DNA from: Casuarina equisetifolia
Lineage: Eukaryota > Streptophyta > Magnoliopsida > Fagales > Casuarinaceae
DNA length: 64,000 nucleotides
Reading direction: 5' to 3'
NCBI GenBank assembly: GCA_028551475.1
Contig: CM052354.1
Coordinates: forward strand, 20,545,258-20,609,257
The notes beneath the pieces were generated by a model. That model was not told the origin of the DNA. It saw only the letters and a list, made by a program, of their open reading frames with translations, and ran no database searches. Made by a program: the position numbers and the translations under genes. Below, in pieces: positions 11,443-24,515 of the stretch. Positions within the stretch are counted from its first letter, which is position 1. Each line of letters begins with the position of its first letter.

Positions 11443-12660
11443 GTTTACTATAGTCTTCAAGTGAAAGCAGATACCAAAGCTTGCCGACAGAGATGAAACT
11501 GCAATGAAAGCAGACACAGCATCTAGATGTCAATTGCATGAAATAAAGCTTAATTTCTTTGTGCTGTAGTCGTTTTCATGAAACAATTTAGAGCACATAC
11601 GATCAATTTCACCAACAATAATGCAAATTCAACAACACACAAACATGCCAACATACTACTGCTGATAGATTCCAAATGCAGGTCCATAACAACGGTTATG
11701 GAACATAACAGAAAAGACATACAGAACTTAAACGACTTAGCATCAAAGAATGGTGATTTAAGCCCCAGAAATGCCTAAATCACGGATCTGACTGATCTGA
11801 AAAGGTAAATCCATACCGAATCTTCTTAAACAAACCCAAATAAGGAAGAGGTTTAGAGCCTAGGGAATCACAAAAGCATTCCACCCGCCAGAAATTAATA
11901 ATCGCTAGTAGAACCCAGCAAAATCTGGGTGAATGGAAGGACAGGGAAACTTCCACCAACTTCAACGGCAGGGTGCTCAGCGGAGTCGGAGTCATTTATG
12001 GCAAACCAAGCAAAATTTCTACAAACATTTAAACTTTTCAGAACCAAATGCCTTTAAAAAAAAAAAGAAGAGAATACACTTTCATAGTAGATCTTCAGAG
12101 ATGATAAAATTCGAAGTTTGAAGACTACAGATGATCGAGGATGGAAAAGTACCACAGAAACCTACCTCCTTCCGTGGTAAAACAGTGAAAATCACCCAAA
12201 CATAATCAAAATAAGTTCAAAATTTTATTCAAGGATGGGGGTATCAACATGATAAAAAAGAACTCTCTAATCCCACTGGTTTATGTAAATGGCTATCCAA
12301 AAATTACAGACTTGATGCGTAAAAACCTGTCATACACCCCAAACCAGCGATTTGAATCAAAAACTAAACAACAAAAATTCAAGATTCTCATCAGCATATC
12401 TCATAATTTCCCCAACCAGAACGGCAACTGCAATCTAAAAACACTATGCAGATAATAGGCCATGAGATTTAAAGCCTTACCGACAAACCAAAAGGTCACG
12501 ATGTTCGAGTTCCAAGTGCTTGGACATTTCAGATTGAAATTGATTGACAAAACAACAACGAGACAAACCCCACAATCCTTAGCATCTCACTGACTCGAGA
12601 TCTCGAAGGACTGGTGCTAAATTTGCACATGGAAGACCCTGTCACCTTCAAGAAGATCTC
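11443..12660 (-). other. Probable 5' leader exon(s) and leader intron of the 11442 gene
   Basis: No other coding gene is seen. On the minus strand a consensus donor (gtaagg) lies at 12480, after a leader-like sequence, and an acceptor (cattgcag) ends at about 11503. That suggests one non-coding exon near 12480-12660 and a leader intron of ~1 kb, a common layout for plant genes of this type. Not proven without transcripts. Confidence 0.4.
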
Positions 12661-13334
12661 TAAATCTAACTTTAATCTAACTTTAATCTAACTTTTTACT
12701 AACTGGTGTCTTATTTGGAGCCCTCCAGACCAGTCAACGCACGCCCCAACGCAGTGGATCTGACAGAATAATTGCATGTTTGTATGACTGGTCGGTGTGA
12801 GTTTTCTTTAACGGTTTCTTTAAGTGGTGGCTGCTGGTAATCAAGCATGGTTGTTTTGTTCCGGTTAACCAAGCTCAACATTACTGCGTGGCCCTGTTAG
12901 GTTGGTTTTCCTTTGTCAAATTGATGGACATACTCATAGGTTTCTGTCCCCCGTTAAAATCTTTGGTTAGATATTGAAAAAGACCATTTTTGTACGCTCA
13001 TTCCTCTTTGTCCCACTCATAACTATTAAAATAAACATTATTCTTTGTTAAAAACTTTCATTTTCGTCTTAAATCAGCATATAAAAAGAAAACAAGTATT
13101 TCATTTTAAATAGGATTCAAATAATATAAGACACTTTATCCTTTACACATTGTTCTTAACATGTCTTATTGTATTAACATAAGTTATGGACTTCATTATG
13201 AAGATAATACCTCTTTTTCTACTCGTGATATATTATCTCTTGAATTTAAATTCCAACACCATATATTTCGAAGAGAAGCTCTAGACAATGGTAGAGATTC
13301 TTGGCCAATTGGCCACCTCAAGAATGACCATTAG
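12661..13334. other. Intergenic upstream of the retrotransposon, with a short tandem repeat
   Basis: A short tandem run of about three units of taatctaactt lies near 12664-12697. The rest is unassigned, AT-rich towards 13330, and shows no gene. Confidence 0.5.
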
Positions 13335-13538
13335 TATTAAGTGGAACAAAGAAGCATGATTGAGTAGAAATGGTGAAACTACTTTAATTCTTAATCAAGT
13401 TGTGTGATACAAGGTTGTTCAAAGAACAAGCTAAAATGAAGAAAAATGTATAGAGGGATATAACTTGGTGTTGCGTTGTAATGGACTCATGTGTGTATGG
13501 GTATGCACCAAGTTGGGCCTAGAATATCATTTACAACA
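13335..13538 (-). repeat. 3' LTR of the copia element
   Basis: 204 bp, ending ttacaaca and directly followed by the purine tract (plus strand tccctcttc, 13539-13547). It matches 22571-22774 over its length, for example gaacaaagaagcatgatt and gggatataacttggtgttg. Confidence 0.88.
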
Positions 13539-13589
13539 TCCCTCTTCAATATCATAAATCAAATGCACCAAGTTTGCCAATAATGAAGT

Positions 13590-13800
13590 AATGTTATTAT
13601 ATACCCAAATGCCTTTATCAACAAGTTAGCTAATTGATCTCTTATGGGATATGTGTGTTGTATGAATGATTTGCGTAGTGATATTTTCTTGAATAAATGA
13701 TGATTGATTTCAATATGTTTGGTCTTCTCATGTAAGACTAGGTTGGCTACAATCTTTATAATTGACTCATTATCAAAGTAAGGTGTTGTAAGTCAAATCA
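13590..13800 (-). pseudogene. Copia RNase H remnant
   Basis: The minus-strand translation reads YFDNESIIKIVANLVLHEKT, then KHIEINHHLFKKISLRKSF and RDQLANLLIKAF. This is the C-terminal end of a copia RNase H domain (family pattern DNxAAIxIAxNPVFHERTKHIE...KEQLADIFTKAL). It is the best kept piece of the element and stops just before the purine tract. Confidence 0.85.
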
Positions 13801-14599
13801 AGGGTACCTATAGGTCTTTAAAAAGTCCAAGCAATAAAATAATCTCACATGTTGTTGATGTCATGGCTTAGTATTTTGAATTTGTAGAAGATTAGGAGAC
13901 ATGTGATTGCTTCTGATTTTTTTTTTTCATGAGATTAGAGAGTTAACAAGTTTAATGCAAAAATTTGTGGTAGAACATCAACCCATGGGGCAAGGGTCAT
14001 AAGTCGCACCACAATAAACACATAATTTTAATTGATTATCAGATTTCATCAATAAACTTTTAACAAGAGCTCATTTAACAAATCTAATAATCCTAAGTGT
14101 AGTTTCAAGATAAGATGCCTTGGGAGCAAACATGAATTAGCTTGGAAGATGTATCACAAAGTTGATGTTAGGTTGAGTGATTGTGAGATATATTAAATGT
14201 CCAATAAGGCACTAGTAGTTTGTAATGTCCTTAATTAGGGTATCCTCTTCTTTTTGTAAGAACTCATCGTACTTAGCATTGGCAAACTTAGTATTTTGTC
14301 CTATAGGGGTGTTTGTATGTTTGTAGCCAGAAAGTTGGTAATGTGATATTAACGCTAGTGCATATCTCCTTTAATTTATGATAATTCTAGACATTGATCG
14401 TGTCATTTCCACACCCATAAAATATTTGATGAGACCTAAATCTTTCATAGAGATCCTAAAATAAATAAATATTTATTTAGTGATGTTGGGAGTGATGAAA
14501 ACCAACTTAGAGAAGGGCCTCTATTAATTCTTGGTACAATCATCTCAATACTTGTTTGAGTTTCTTTAGGAATTTCTTCAATTTACACACTTTGTTTCC

Positions 14600-15220
14600 C
14601 TTTGTTTGGCTAATTCCCTTTGGAAGCTTCAAATAAATTTCAATGTCACATCATCGTAGAGAAAAACATTTCTCATGTCCATCTTATGCATGTTCCAATT
14701 GAGAATAGTAACAAAAGGTAGTGAAGATGCGAATTGAACTAGCTTTCCAACATATACAAGGGTATCCTCATAGTTAACCCATTCTTTCTAGTTATAACCC
14801 TTGGCCACTAATTGGGTCTTATAACAGTTTGTTGCACCATTAACATTATGCTTAATTTTGTAAACTCATTTGCAACCAATAGCTTGTTGACTTGTTGACA
14901 AAGAAAATAGTTTCTATGTCTTGTTTAACTATAATGTTTTAATATCTTCCATCACAGTATCTTACTATTTAGGATCTAACATATCCTCATAATTAACTCA
15001 TTCTATTTGTTTATACCCTTTGGCCACCAACCAAGCCTTATAACAGTTTGTTGCACCATTAATATTGTGCTTGATTTTATAGACCCATTGGCAACCAATA
15101 GCTTGTTTACTTGTAGGCAAAGAAACTAGTTCTCATGTCTTATTTGATTATAATGCTTTAATCTCCTCAGTCATAGCATTTCACCATTTATGATCTAAAG
15201 TAACCTCTTGGTAAAAAGTT
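14600..15220 (-). pseudogene. Copia reverse transcriptase remnant with a 229-bp tandem duplication
   Basis: Minus-strand fragments read WNMHKMDMRNVFLYDDVTLK and, upstream, AIGCKxVYKIKHNVNGATNC and LVAKGY, the standard copia RT start. The segment with VYKIKHN occurs twice in tandem, at 14763-14990 and 14992-15220, so the RT reading frame is disrupted as well as carrying stops. The two copies share blocks such as ttataacagtttgttgcacc. Confidence 0.82.
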
Positions 15221-18200
15221 AGTTTAACAAGTGTAGAGATGCAATAGATAAAATAATTATGAGGGGTAAAAAGTTGATGATATGATATAACATCATATGT
15301 AAAGAGTGCAATTAAGGATGTTCTCTGAAAAAATATAGTCACGAGTCCAAAATAAAAGGTTTCGATGTTCTACTTGGTCAAGAAATAAAAGGCTAAGGTG
15401 GCTTTGTGATAGGAGCAATGTTGGGGCTATACCTAAGAACTGAACTAGTGTACAAGATAATAGCCAATGAATCAAGTCTTTGCAAATCAATATCAAAAAG
15501 TGGTGGAGGAATACAAATATAATGTGATGATGGAAAAGAATGATTAAAAAGTAAATGAGTCTCATAAAAAATAATGTCAAAACTAACAGAGAAATGATCT
15601 TTCTTTGTTATTTTCTCCTTAAAGCTAATCTTTTGTACAATCTTTATTGAAATACCAATCTCATATACTTTTTGGTAAGCATACCCACTAATCAAACTTT
15701 GGGAAGACAAGCTTTAATCCTTTCAAATGAACAACATTATAATTTTTTCAATTCATGCTTTGTTGAAAGCTTGTCAAGCTCTTTATTAACTCCAAACATG
15801 TATCAAAATCACGAGATGCTTTTATAGTACCCTTAGCATGGAGATATTAATTAACTCTTGTAAATTAAAAATCATTGGCTTCAACTTCATGAGATATTTA
15901 AAGTCCTAGATCTTGAACTTTTGATCATCTCAACTATTTGAGAAGCTTTTTGAACATTGTTGAAGAAGGATCCTAAAATAAAACATGAAATAAATATTAA
16001 CTTATTGAACTTTATCTTAAAATAAAAGAAGGATGAGAAAAAATAGGTCAAAGTTTAAGATTGTGTCATAATTGGGCTTATTAAAGACATGATATCAACT
16101 CTATCAAGAATTTTTGGCATAGACAAGCAATTTAGTGGAACATTTAAGGATTAGAACATGTAAGTATTGGAGTATTTATAGCATCTCACCATTTGGGATC
16201 TAAAGTAGCCTTTTGGTAAAAATTTGATTTATTAAGTATAAAGATGCAAGAGACAAAATTATTATAAGGGGTAGAAAGCTAATGGTATGATATAACATCA
16301 TATGTAAAAAGTGCAATTAAGGATGTAGTATGTGAACAAATATAATCATGAGTTTAACATATAAGGTTTGAAGGTTCAACCTGGTCAAGAAATAAAAGGC
16401 TAAGGTGGCTTTGTGATAAAAGCAATGTTGGGGCTAGACCTAAGTGCTGAACTAGTGCATAGGATAATAGCCAATGAATCAAGTCTTTACAAGTCAATAT
16501 CAAAAAGTGGTGGAGGAATATAAATATAATGTGATGATGGAAAAGAATGATCAAAGGGTAAAGGAGTCTCATAAAAATAATGTCACAACTAACAAAAAAA
16601 ATGATCTTTCTTTGTTTTTCTTGAAGCCAATATTTTGTACAATCTTCATTAGAATACCAATCTCACATATTTTTTGGTAAGCATCCCCACTAATTATGCT
16701 TTATGAGGAGAAGCTTTAATCCTTTCCAATGAACAACCTTTTAATTTTTTCAAACCATGCTTTGTTAAAAGCTTGTCAAGAATTTTGTTAACTCCAAACA
16801 TATAACAAAATCACAAGATGCTTTTGTAGTACCTTTAGCCTAGAGATACTAATTAACTCTTGTAAATTAGAAATTATTGACTTCAACTCAACTTTATGAG
16901 ATATAAAATTTAAAGTCCTAGATCTTGAACTTTTGATCATCTCAACCTATTTAAGAAATTTTTTGAGCATTGATGAAGAAGGATTCTAAAATAAAACATG
17001 AAACAAATATTAACTTACTAAACTTTACCTTAAAATAAAAGAAGGATGAGAAAAGGAGGGCAAATTTTAAGATTGTGTCATAATTAGGCTTATCAAAGAC
17101 ATGATATCAACACCATCAAGAATTTTTGGCATAGACAACCAATTTAGTAAAACATGTAAGGATTGGAACATGTACGTATTGGAGTATATATAGCATCTCA
17201 CCATTTGGGATCTAAAGTAGCCTCTTGGAAAAAAGTTAGTTTAACAAGTATAGAGATGCAAGAGACAATGATTATGAAAGATAGAAGGTTGATGGTATGA
17301 TATAACATTATATGTGAAACATGCAATTAAGGATGTAGTATGTGAACAAATATAGTCATGAGTCCAAAATATAAGGTTTGAGGGTTCTACCTGGTCAAGA
17401 AATAGAAGGCTAGGGTGGCTTTGTGATATGAGCAATGTTGGGGCTAGACCTAAGAGTTAAACCAATGCACATGATAATAGCAAGTGAATCAGGTCTTTGC
17501 AAGTCAATATTAAAAAGTGGTGGAGGAATACAAGTTAAATGTGATGATAGAAAAGAATGATTGAAGGAAAAAGGAGTCTCATGAAAAATAATGTCATAAT
17601 TAACCAAAAAACAATTTTTATTTATTATTTTTTCCTTGAAGCTAATCTTTTGTACAATCTTTATTGGAATACCAATCTCACATACTTTTTGGTAAGCATC
17701 CCCACTAATCACACTTTGGGAGGACAAGCTTTAATCTTTTCCAATGAACAACATTTTAATTTTTTCAAGCCATGCTTTGTTGAAAGCATAGACAAGCAAT
17801 TTAATGAAACATGTATCTAGCTCTTTATTTTTTTTTTTACATTGCTCCATTTCTCTACATAATTGAGGTGTTTCGATTTTTTGTGGTTGTCTACCAGTAA
17901 AATGAAATCTCTGATTTATTACTCGTTTGGGAAAATTAACCTAGATTTTTATTCTAATTGTACATAACCTGTTTGATTGCTATTTCGCTTTAAAGTCCAC
18001 ACCTATGTTTTACAATTAGTTTGATATCGAGCTTCGTAATTCTTTTTTACCATTAGTTTCGGTTTGTGAGCCATTTCTAGTATCAAGTTCTGTACTATTT
18101 TTTACATTGATCCATTTCCCTATGTAATCAAGGTGTTTCGATTTTTTGTGGTTGTCTTCCAATAAAAGGAAATCTCTGATTTATTACTTGTTTAGGAAAA

Positions 18201-19205
18201 TTAACCTAGATTTTTATTTTGATTGTACATAACCTGTTTGATTGTTGTTTTTACGTTTTACGATTAGTTTGATATCGACCTCTATAATTCTTTTAACCAT
18301 TTGTGAGCCATTTCCAGTATCGAGCTCTATATTCTTTTTTACATTACTCCATCTCCCTACATAATTTAGGCGTTTCAATTTTTTATGGTTGTCTATATGT
18401 AAAATGAAATCTCTAAATTATTACTCGTTTGGGAAAATTAACCTCAATTTTTATTTTGATCGAACATAACCTATTTGATTGTTGTTTCGCTTTGATTTCC
18501 ACATTTATGTTTTACAATTAGTTTGATATCAAGCTCTGTAATTCTTTTAACCATCGGTTTCAGTTTGTGAAATAATTCTAGTATCTAGCTTTGTATTTTT
18601 TTTTTTTACATTGCTCCATTTCCCTACATAATCGAGGTGTTTATGATTAGTTTGATATCGAGCCCAACCCTAGTGCATTTCTTTCCATCTGCCTTCAAGT
18701 ATCACCTCTGTAATGTTTTTGATTTTTTGAGCAATCACTTGTACGCTTTATGCCTTTGGTTATGCTTTTATGATTTGTGGGTTCTTATTTTCTCCTTTCA
18801 TTGTTGTGGTAGAATGGCATCAGATCCACAACTCCATCTTTGTTAACTCCAACATGTATCAAAATCTCGAGATGCCTTTGTAGTACCCCTAACCTGGAGA
18901 TGTTAATTAGAAATCATTGGCTTCAACTTTATGAGATATACAATTTAAAGTCCTAGATCTTGAACTTTTGATCATTTCAATCTCTTTGAAAAGTTCTTTT
19001 GAGCATTGATGAAGAAAAATCCTAAAATAAAACATGAAACAAATATTAACTTATTGAAATTTACCTTAAAAAAAAAAAGATGGGAAGAAGAGGTCAAACT
19101 TTAAGATTGTGTCATAATTAGGCTTACCAAAGACATGATATCAACACTATCAAGAATTTTTGGCATAGACAAGCAATTTAGTGAAACATGTACGTATTGG
19201 AATAT
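15176..19205. repeat. ~1-kb tandem triplication inside the copia element
   Basis: Three copies begin at 15176, 16181 and 17193, with a period of about 1005-1012 bp. Shared anchors are gatatgatataacatcatatg, ggtggctttgtgata, caaaaagtggtggaggaata and gacatgatatcaac. The coding content on the minus strand is the segment just after the integrase core (for example SFDIIFYETHLLFNHSF in copy 1). Copy 3 is interrupted by a foreign array at about 17825-18840 and resumes at 18843. Just before the break copy 3 has an extra piece (catagacaagcaattta) normally found at the repeat's far end, a sign of rearrangement. Confidence 0.85.
17839..18660. repeat. Unrelated ~237-267-bp tandem array inserted in the third 1-kb copy
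   Basis: Units start at 17839, 18104, 18341 and 18608 (spacing 265, 237, 267); the fourth is cut short. Shared blocks include acattgctccatttccctac, ggtgtttcgattttttgtgg, ggaaaattaacctagatttt and acaattagtttgatatcgag. No match to the copia interior is visible. It is followed by a single-copy tail to about 18838. Origin unknown. Confidence 0.8.
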
Positions 19206-20289
19206 ATATCCATCCTAAGAAAAACACCCCTTTCTAGATAAATTTTTGCTTGCCACTTTAAGAATTCTTTTCAACATTGTCATCACCTACTCATTATAAT
19301 CAAAGCCAATGAATGTCACCATAAAAAAGAAACAAAAATAATAGATCATTTTTGGAAATGTATATGATATTTAGGATATGGATTTAGTTTTTAGGTTTGA
19401 GACCTCTACAAATAATCCTTTGACTCAATTAGATTTATTCCATGAAATTCTTTAATATGTATTACAAAGTTTAGCCAAATTATATAGCCATCAACATATT
19501 TAATTAAATAACTCATGCCACAATCATGTCTCAAACAAACAAGAACAAATAAAAGTAGTAGTCAATCATGGCCAAAACATGCCATAAATTAAAGTTATGT
19601 TAGAAAATATGATGTTATAACCAAATTATCATGATTATAACATATCATTACTACATATAAGGTACTCATATGAGCGCCAAAGCCATTATCCTATGCTAGC
19701 AAACATGTAAAGGCAACCATGTAAATTACAATTTCAAATAGTAAAAGGATCACTTTTTCTAATTAAATTAATTAAAAAATAATTAGCAACAACTATATAA
19801 GTATACATGAATTTCATTTAAAAATCATAAAGGTACTAGTACGAAATAAATAAGAATGAAGGATATCCAAATAGTTGTACCTATGGATGTCTATTTCTAT
19901 GCGTATCCAAACTAGAAATAACATTATTACAATGTAGAAAAAAAGACATGAAACTCAAGGTAAAACAAAAAAATCATCCTAGAGCTTACTTCTAAACAAA
20001 GTAAATCAACAAATAAGAAGTTGATTTAAACTTAAAGATCTTTGCCTACAATCCATTAATGTAGAAAGCTAGCTTCAATAGTGCCATCATAACAAATATT
20101 AAATGTAAAATAAGAGGTGAAAGCAAACCTTATAATAAAGTAAAATTTGTTGAAGTCATCACCATGTCTTTCTAACCTTTGTAATGAAAACCTCTGAAGC
20201 ATTTTAAAACAAGAAAAGGAAAAAAAAATTAGGAAAGAAAGATAATAATCATTGTAAATTGAAAGGATTTTATATGAGTAAAAGTTTTG

Positions 20290-20530
20290 GTTTTATATGT
20301 CATGAGATGCAGCTAGGTGCTATGGGTATAGTCATTGACTATTATGAGGCAATAGTGAGCACCTAAGTTTGATAGGGAGTTGTAAGGCCCTTCGATATCA
20401 ATGTGAATCAACTCAAAGGTGTTTGAGTTACCATAGTGCGAAGGGGGAGAGATAAACATTCATGCTTAGCTATAGGGCAAATGTTGCATGCTTTAACATC
20501 ATGTAATGAAGACATATCAACATTAAAAAT
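20290..20530 (-). pseudogene. Copia GAG-pre-integrase and integrase core remnant
   Basis: The minus strand reads HDVKACNICPIAKHECLSLP (GAG-pre-integrase pattern) and, in a nearby frame, FELIHIDIEGPYNSLSNLG followed by CLIIVNDYTHST and a stop. HIDIEGP holds the first catalytic Asp of the integrase core. Frame changes between the two pieces show decay. Confidence 0.82.
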
Positions 20531-20959
20531 AAGTCTCATGGCATTAAAAGAAGAATGCTTTAAGCGTTTGTACAAAATATTATAATATGTGGATACAAAA
20601 AAGTATAAAAATTTTTCAACTTCAAGTGTACAAAATTATCCATTATAAATTGATGAAATAAAGAATTTCAAGCGTTATCAAAATTAGGCATTAAGAAATA
20701 AAGGCTACATCTCACTTTATCAATCCATGTCATTATCCCAATCCATTACTCTTGAAAAAGGCAAAGAGTGGGAAGCAATACAATGACACAGTCATTATCA
20801 CGAGTATATTTGGTTGTTGATAGTAAATTATTAGTAAAATCAAAGGCATTTAAGATACCATAAAGATAGTATTTATTTTGGACTATCACAAAGTTTATTT
20901 GAGTAACTCATATATGTTTACCATTGAACATTTTATTAGTTATAGATTCATGGATGCAT

Positions 20960-22300
20960 GATTGAAATAATATTTGGCAATCAAAGTCACTTGTGATATG
21001 ATCATTAGCTCTTATGTTTATAAGCCAATTTAAAGAATATTATGTTTGGGGAAGGTACCTTTCACATAAGGCATATAGTAGAGCAAATGTGTGATTGATT
21101 CTTTATTCTACAGGAAGGCTATAATCTCATTATGTTCCTTTTTGGTGAAGGTAGACGCAAAGCTAAAATTATCATCCACTTAATTAGTAATAGTATGACC
21201 TTTTCTGTTTTTTTTTTTTGGGAGGATAACCATGAAATTTGTAGCATTTCTCCTTTATATGCCTCAGTATTCCATAATGTTGCATGTAGTGAAGAGAAGG
21301 CAACCCATAATTTAATGGCCACATTTTATTGCAATGTTCATAAGTGTCTATATGGGTTGCCATATCAACAAAGTTGTTGGATGATAGGTATTTGGCCATA
21401 GCATTAGCTTGTAACATGAACAACACATTGTCTATGCATGGGTAAGTAATGCATCTATTAGGTTGGTGCAATGTGCCTAGGCCATATGGGTATCAGATGC
21501 ACCTGAATGGGTTACCTAAGTAGTCATGTGAGTTGCTTAGGCCAAAGGTGGGTCACAACAATTCAAGATGACTTGGCATAGCATAAAATGTAAATCCAGC
21601 CAAGGAAAGACCGAACATGCCTAATTGTAAGGAAAACACCATAGATTTCAATTGATGGACGTTAGTAAATGATCAAAGAGATGATTCTTCATTGAAATAA
21701 TATTTAATAAAGTAAGGCTAGACTTGATATTCTAGATCTTTTAATGATAATTGCATTCATCCAATTCATTGAGAAACTCAACAATTTTGCTATCATCTTG
21801 ATAACGCTTGAAAGATAAGAGAGCTAGAAGATTTAGGTAGCATATTGCAATGTAGGAATCAAAATGATTCTATAATTGTTCAAGGAAAAACATAGATCGG
21901 TCCAAAGTTTCCCTTTTTTGTGTAGTTAAAGCAAAAGCTCATTTAATGCTTATGATTTTCTTCCTCCCACCCTTTAAGATTTTCTTGGAAATGAGTCCAA
22001 ACCTTACGAGCATCATCAAAGTAGGTGAAGGCCTTATAGATATTAGGAGAGAGGGAAATGAGTAGCTAAGAAAAGACAACACCATTGGAACATTGCCAAG
22101 GTGGAAAAAGTGAGGAAAGGGCAATGGGTTAGGGCACAAGTGGGTCAACAATCCCTCATTTATTCTTACCAAAGAGAGCATGTTTAATATTCTTGCTCCA
22201 ACTAGCAAAGGTCTTATCCTTTTGCTAGTTTGCTTGTTAAGGTGGAGGTAAAAGGGATCTTTAAGTTGAAGGAAGGGTGTGGGTGTGGTTGGCGAAGGGA
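20960..22300 (-). pseudogene. Copia gag and protease remnant
   Basis: Around 21184-21290 the minus strand reads YGILRHIKEKCYKFHGYPP, a copia gag zinc-knuckle tail in which the first cysteines are lost. Further down, near 20980-21030, NDHITSDFDC matches the protease pattern SGASDHMT with the catalytic Asp region altered. Upstream gag sequence (about 21950-22020) is recognisable only in pieces such as RKVWTHFQENLKGWEEENHK. Confidence 0.72.
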
Positions 22301-22570
22301 AACATGGGTAGATTTATGATAATGGGACTGATGTTGATGGTAGCATTGATCTTTGGAATAGTGTTGGCATGTCCTCCCTTAATGAGAGTTGTCTAAATCA
22401 AAGCTTTAGGCCATGAAAATAGCAAGAATGAAGGTTCCACTACGGCATACTAAGTGTTTGATAAAACATTTAAATGGAAAAAAAAAAAGAAAAAAGAAGA
22501 ATGGAAGGAAAAACTTAATAAAAGGCAATGGAAGAATGGATCAGGAAATAGAAATTCTTGTGTGATGCCT

Positions 22571-22774
22571 TGTTAAATGGAACAAAGAAGCATGATTAAG
22601 TGGAAATGATGAAACTACTTTAATTCATAATCAAGTTTTGTAATATAAGATTGTTTAAAGAACAAACTAAAACAAAGAAGAACATATATAGGGATATAAC
22701 TTGGTGTTGGGCTATACTGGCTTGTGTGTGTAGGGGAAATGCACCAAGTAAGGCTTAGAACATTATTTACAATA
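22571..22774 (-). repeat. 5' LTR of the copia element
   Basis: 204 bp, from tgttaaatgg to ttacaata. It aligns end to end with 13335-13538 but with many substitutions, which fits a long time since insertion. Confidence 0.86.
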
Positions 22775-24515
22775 ATTATAATTTGGGAAAAGCTTACCAA
22801 AGGTGAGAAGAAAAGGTTGGGTTGTGGAAAGACAAAGGTTTTTGTCCTAAGCTGTTTTTATTAACCAAGATGAAGCTGGAACAAGAATTAGCTAAGGAGG
22901 AATAGGAGGTTTTTTTGCCACCAAAAACTACCATAGTGGCAATGGAGCTTTTGGGCAATGTTAACTAGGGAATAAAGAAGCTAATTAGACTTCTTTGTCT
23001 GAAGAGCTACTTCTATTGTAAGCTAAACTTATATGATGGGGGAGGTTGACAAAAAAAAGAATTTATGGAAATAATAGCTATTATTAGGTTTAGGGATGGT
23101 CCTCTCTTGAATAGGGGGCAGCGACAATGTGAAGGGTTGCTATTCTCCCATTAAGGACAACCCACGCCTACAAAGAATTAGTAAAATCTTTTCCTATTTT
23201 CAAATAGAGTTCTCTTTGCTCTCCTTCGAGACTTGTTGTCTACAATAACTACCAACTTGGATTTGGCCAATTTGATTGTATTGACTATGGCTCATGTAGG
23301 AGATTGTCATTTTTTTGTCTTAAAGTTCAAAAATTTGTGAAAACAAACCCTTAACAATTTGCAAGGAGATTGCCTTTCTTTTTTTTTTTTTTTGTTCTAA
23401 AGTTCAAAAATTTGTGGAAACAAACCCTTAACAATTTGCAATCATAGGTTGGACAATGATGGCCAAACTCAATAAAATGTTTAAAATGTTGAATGCTTGT
23501 ATAAACACCTAAAATGGAGGTTGCAACTTCAATGAAAGGTGTTCTCTCCTTTATTATGACTTACATTGTCTAGTAAGCATACCGTTTGTTTCTTTTGTCT
23601 ACGCCTTTAGCTAGGAATAGCTTTGCACATAAAATTGTGAACACACAAAAATGGCTTTTTATGGTGGAGAAAAAAGATTGACTCTTTTAAGATTATGGAT
23701 TCTCCCAATTTTAATTGTAGGCCTATGATTCATTTTGCGCATAACTTTTAGAATAAAGATATAATGCCTTTAAATACTTTGTAATAGTTTGGATCTTCAT
23801 TTTGTAACAAATGGTTTATCTAAAATACCAAAAAAATTTAGCGGTATTTTTGGTTTCAATGAGTTCTACTTAATTTGCAATGATTCTTTCTTAGGACATG
23901 TAACTCCTTTTTTTTAAACACATGTCAAAATTTGAAATCAAGAAATCTTAAACAAAACCTAATCCCAATTAAGCCATACACATATTTAGCTCATTTAGCT
24001 TTTGTTCAAACTAAGCAAAACCATTCTCATTAATTCATTTATTTTTTATCATTTAAGAATGAAAATGATATCTTCTTCTAAAGACGGCCTTTCAATGGTG
24101 ATTCACGGGCTCTGCCAGGTCCAAGATGACGAAGCCCAATAACTAACTCCATTGATCATGACTGTTGAACCAAAATTCAGTTGTGACAAACCGGAATTTC
24201 CATCACCTGAATGAATAATTTCCAATCATCGGATGTGCTGTCTCTGTCTCTCTCTCTTTCATTTATCAAAGCAGGTCCTACAAAAATGAAGAGTCAAGAT
24301 CACTCTTCCCCAACAATGGCCCCACGCCGTCCCCCCCTTCATAATTTTCACGCAAATCCAACTTCCAAAAGCCAAGTCTCCAAGTAATTGCCGGTGCAGC
24401 TGTTCACGGAAAATCCCAGATCTCTTTTTTTTTTCAAAAACTCACACTCTGCTTCCTTTCCCTCACACAAAACTCTGCTTCCAGATCTCATGTAGTTACC
24501 ACATTGACTGCTACG
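22775..24515. other. Intergenic between the copia element and SP2L
   Basis: No coding gene is seen. It contains an imperfect tandem duplication (copy 1 23299-23364, copy 2 23365-23441; shared block caaacccttaacaatttgcaa), the second copy enlarged by a T15 run. The last ~250 bases, with a CT-rich run near 24240, are probably SP2L promoter and leader. Confidence 0.6.

Larger units (their letters stand above)
13335..22774 (-). mobile_element. Degenerate Ty1/copia LTR retrotransposon, minus orientation
   Basis: Two 204-bp direct repeats (13335-13538, 22571-22774) bound a 9.4-kb element. The flanking five bases are attag and attat, an imperfect target duplication. Read on the minus strand, the order from the right is 5' LTR, a decayed primer-binding site (aggcatcacaca, compare tggtatcagagc), gag with zinc knuckle, protease remnant, GAG-pre-integrase and integrase core, reverse transcriptase, RNase H, purine tract gaagaggga, and 3' LTR. 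Integrase before RT marks the copia class. Every domain carries stops or frameshifts, so the element cannot code for its own movement. The LTRs are only about four-fifths identical by eye, so insertion is old. The interior is swollen by duplications and an inserted array. Confidence 0.9.

Noticed and set aside
15293..17727. Several ~100-residue minus-strand frames with PPLFDIDLQ
   Set aside because: They are the same segment of the copia polyprotein seen again in each 1-kb tandem copy, not separate genes.
17839..18660. CRISPR-like array (regular repeats)
   Set aside because: Units are ~250 bp, abut each other without unique spacers, and the genome is a plant.
13335..22774. Intact retrotransposon capable of movement
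   Set aside because: Stops and frame changes occur in every domain and the LTRs have diverged strongly.
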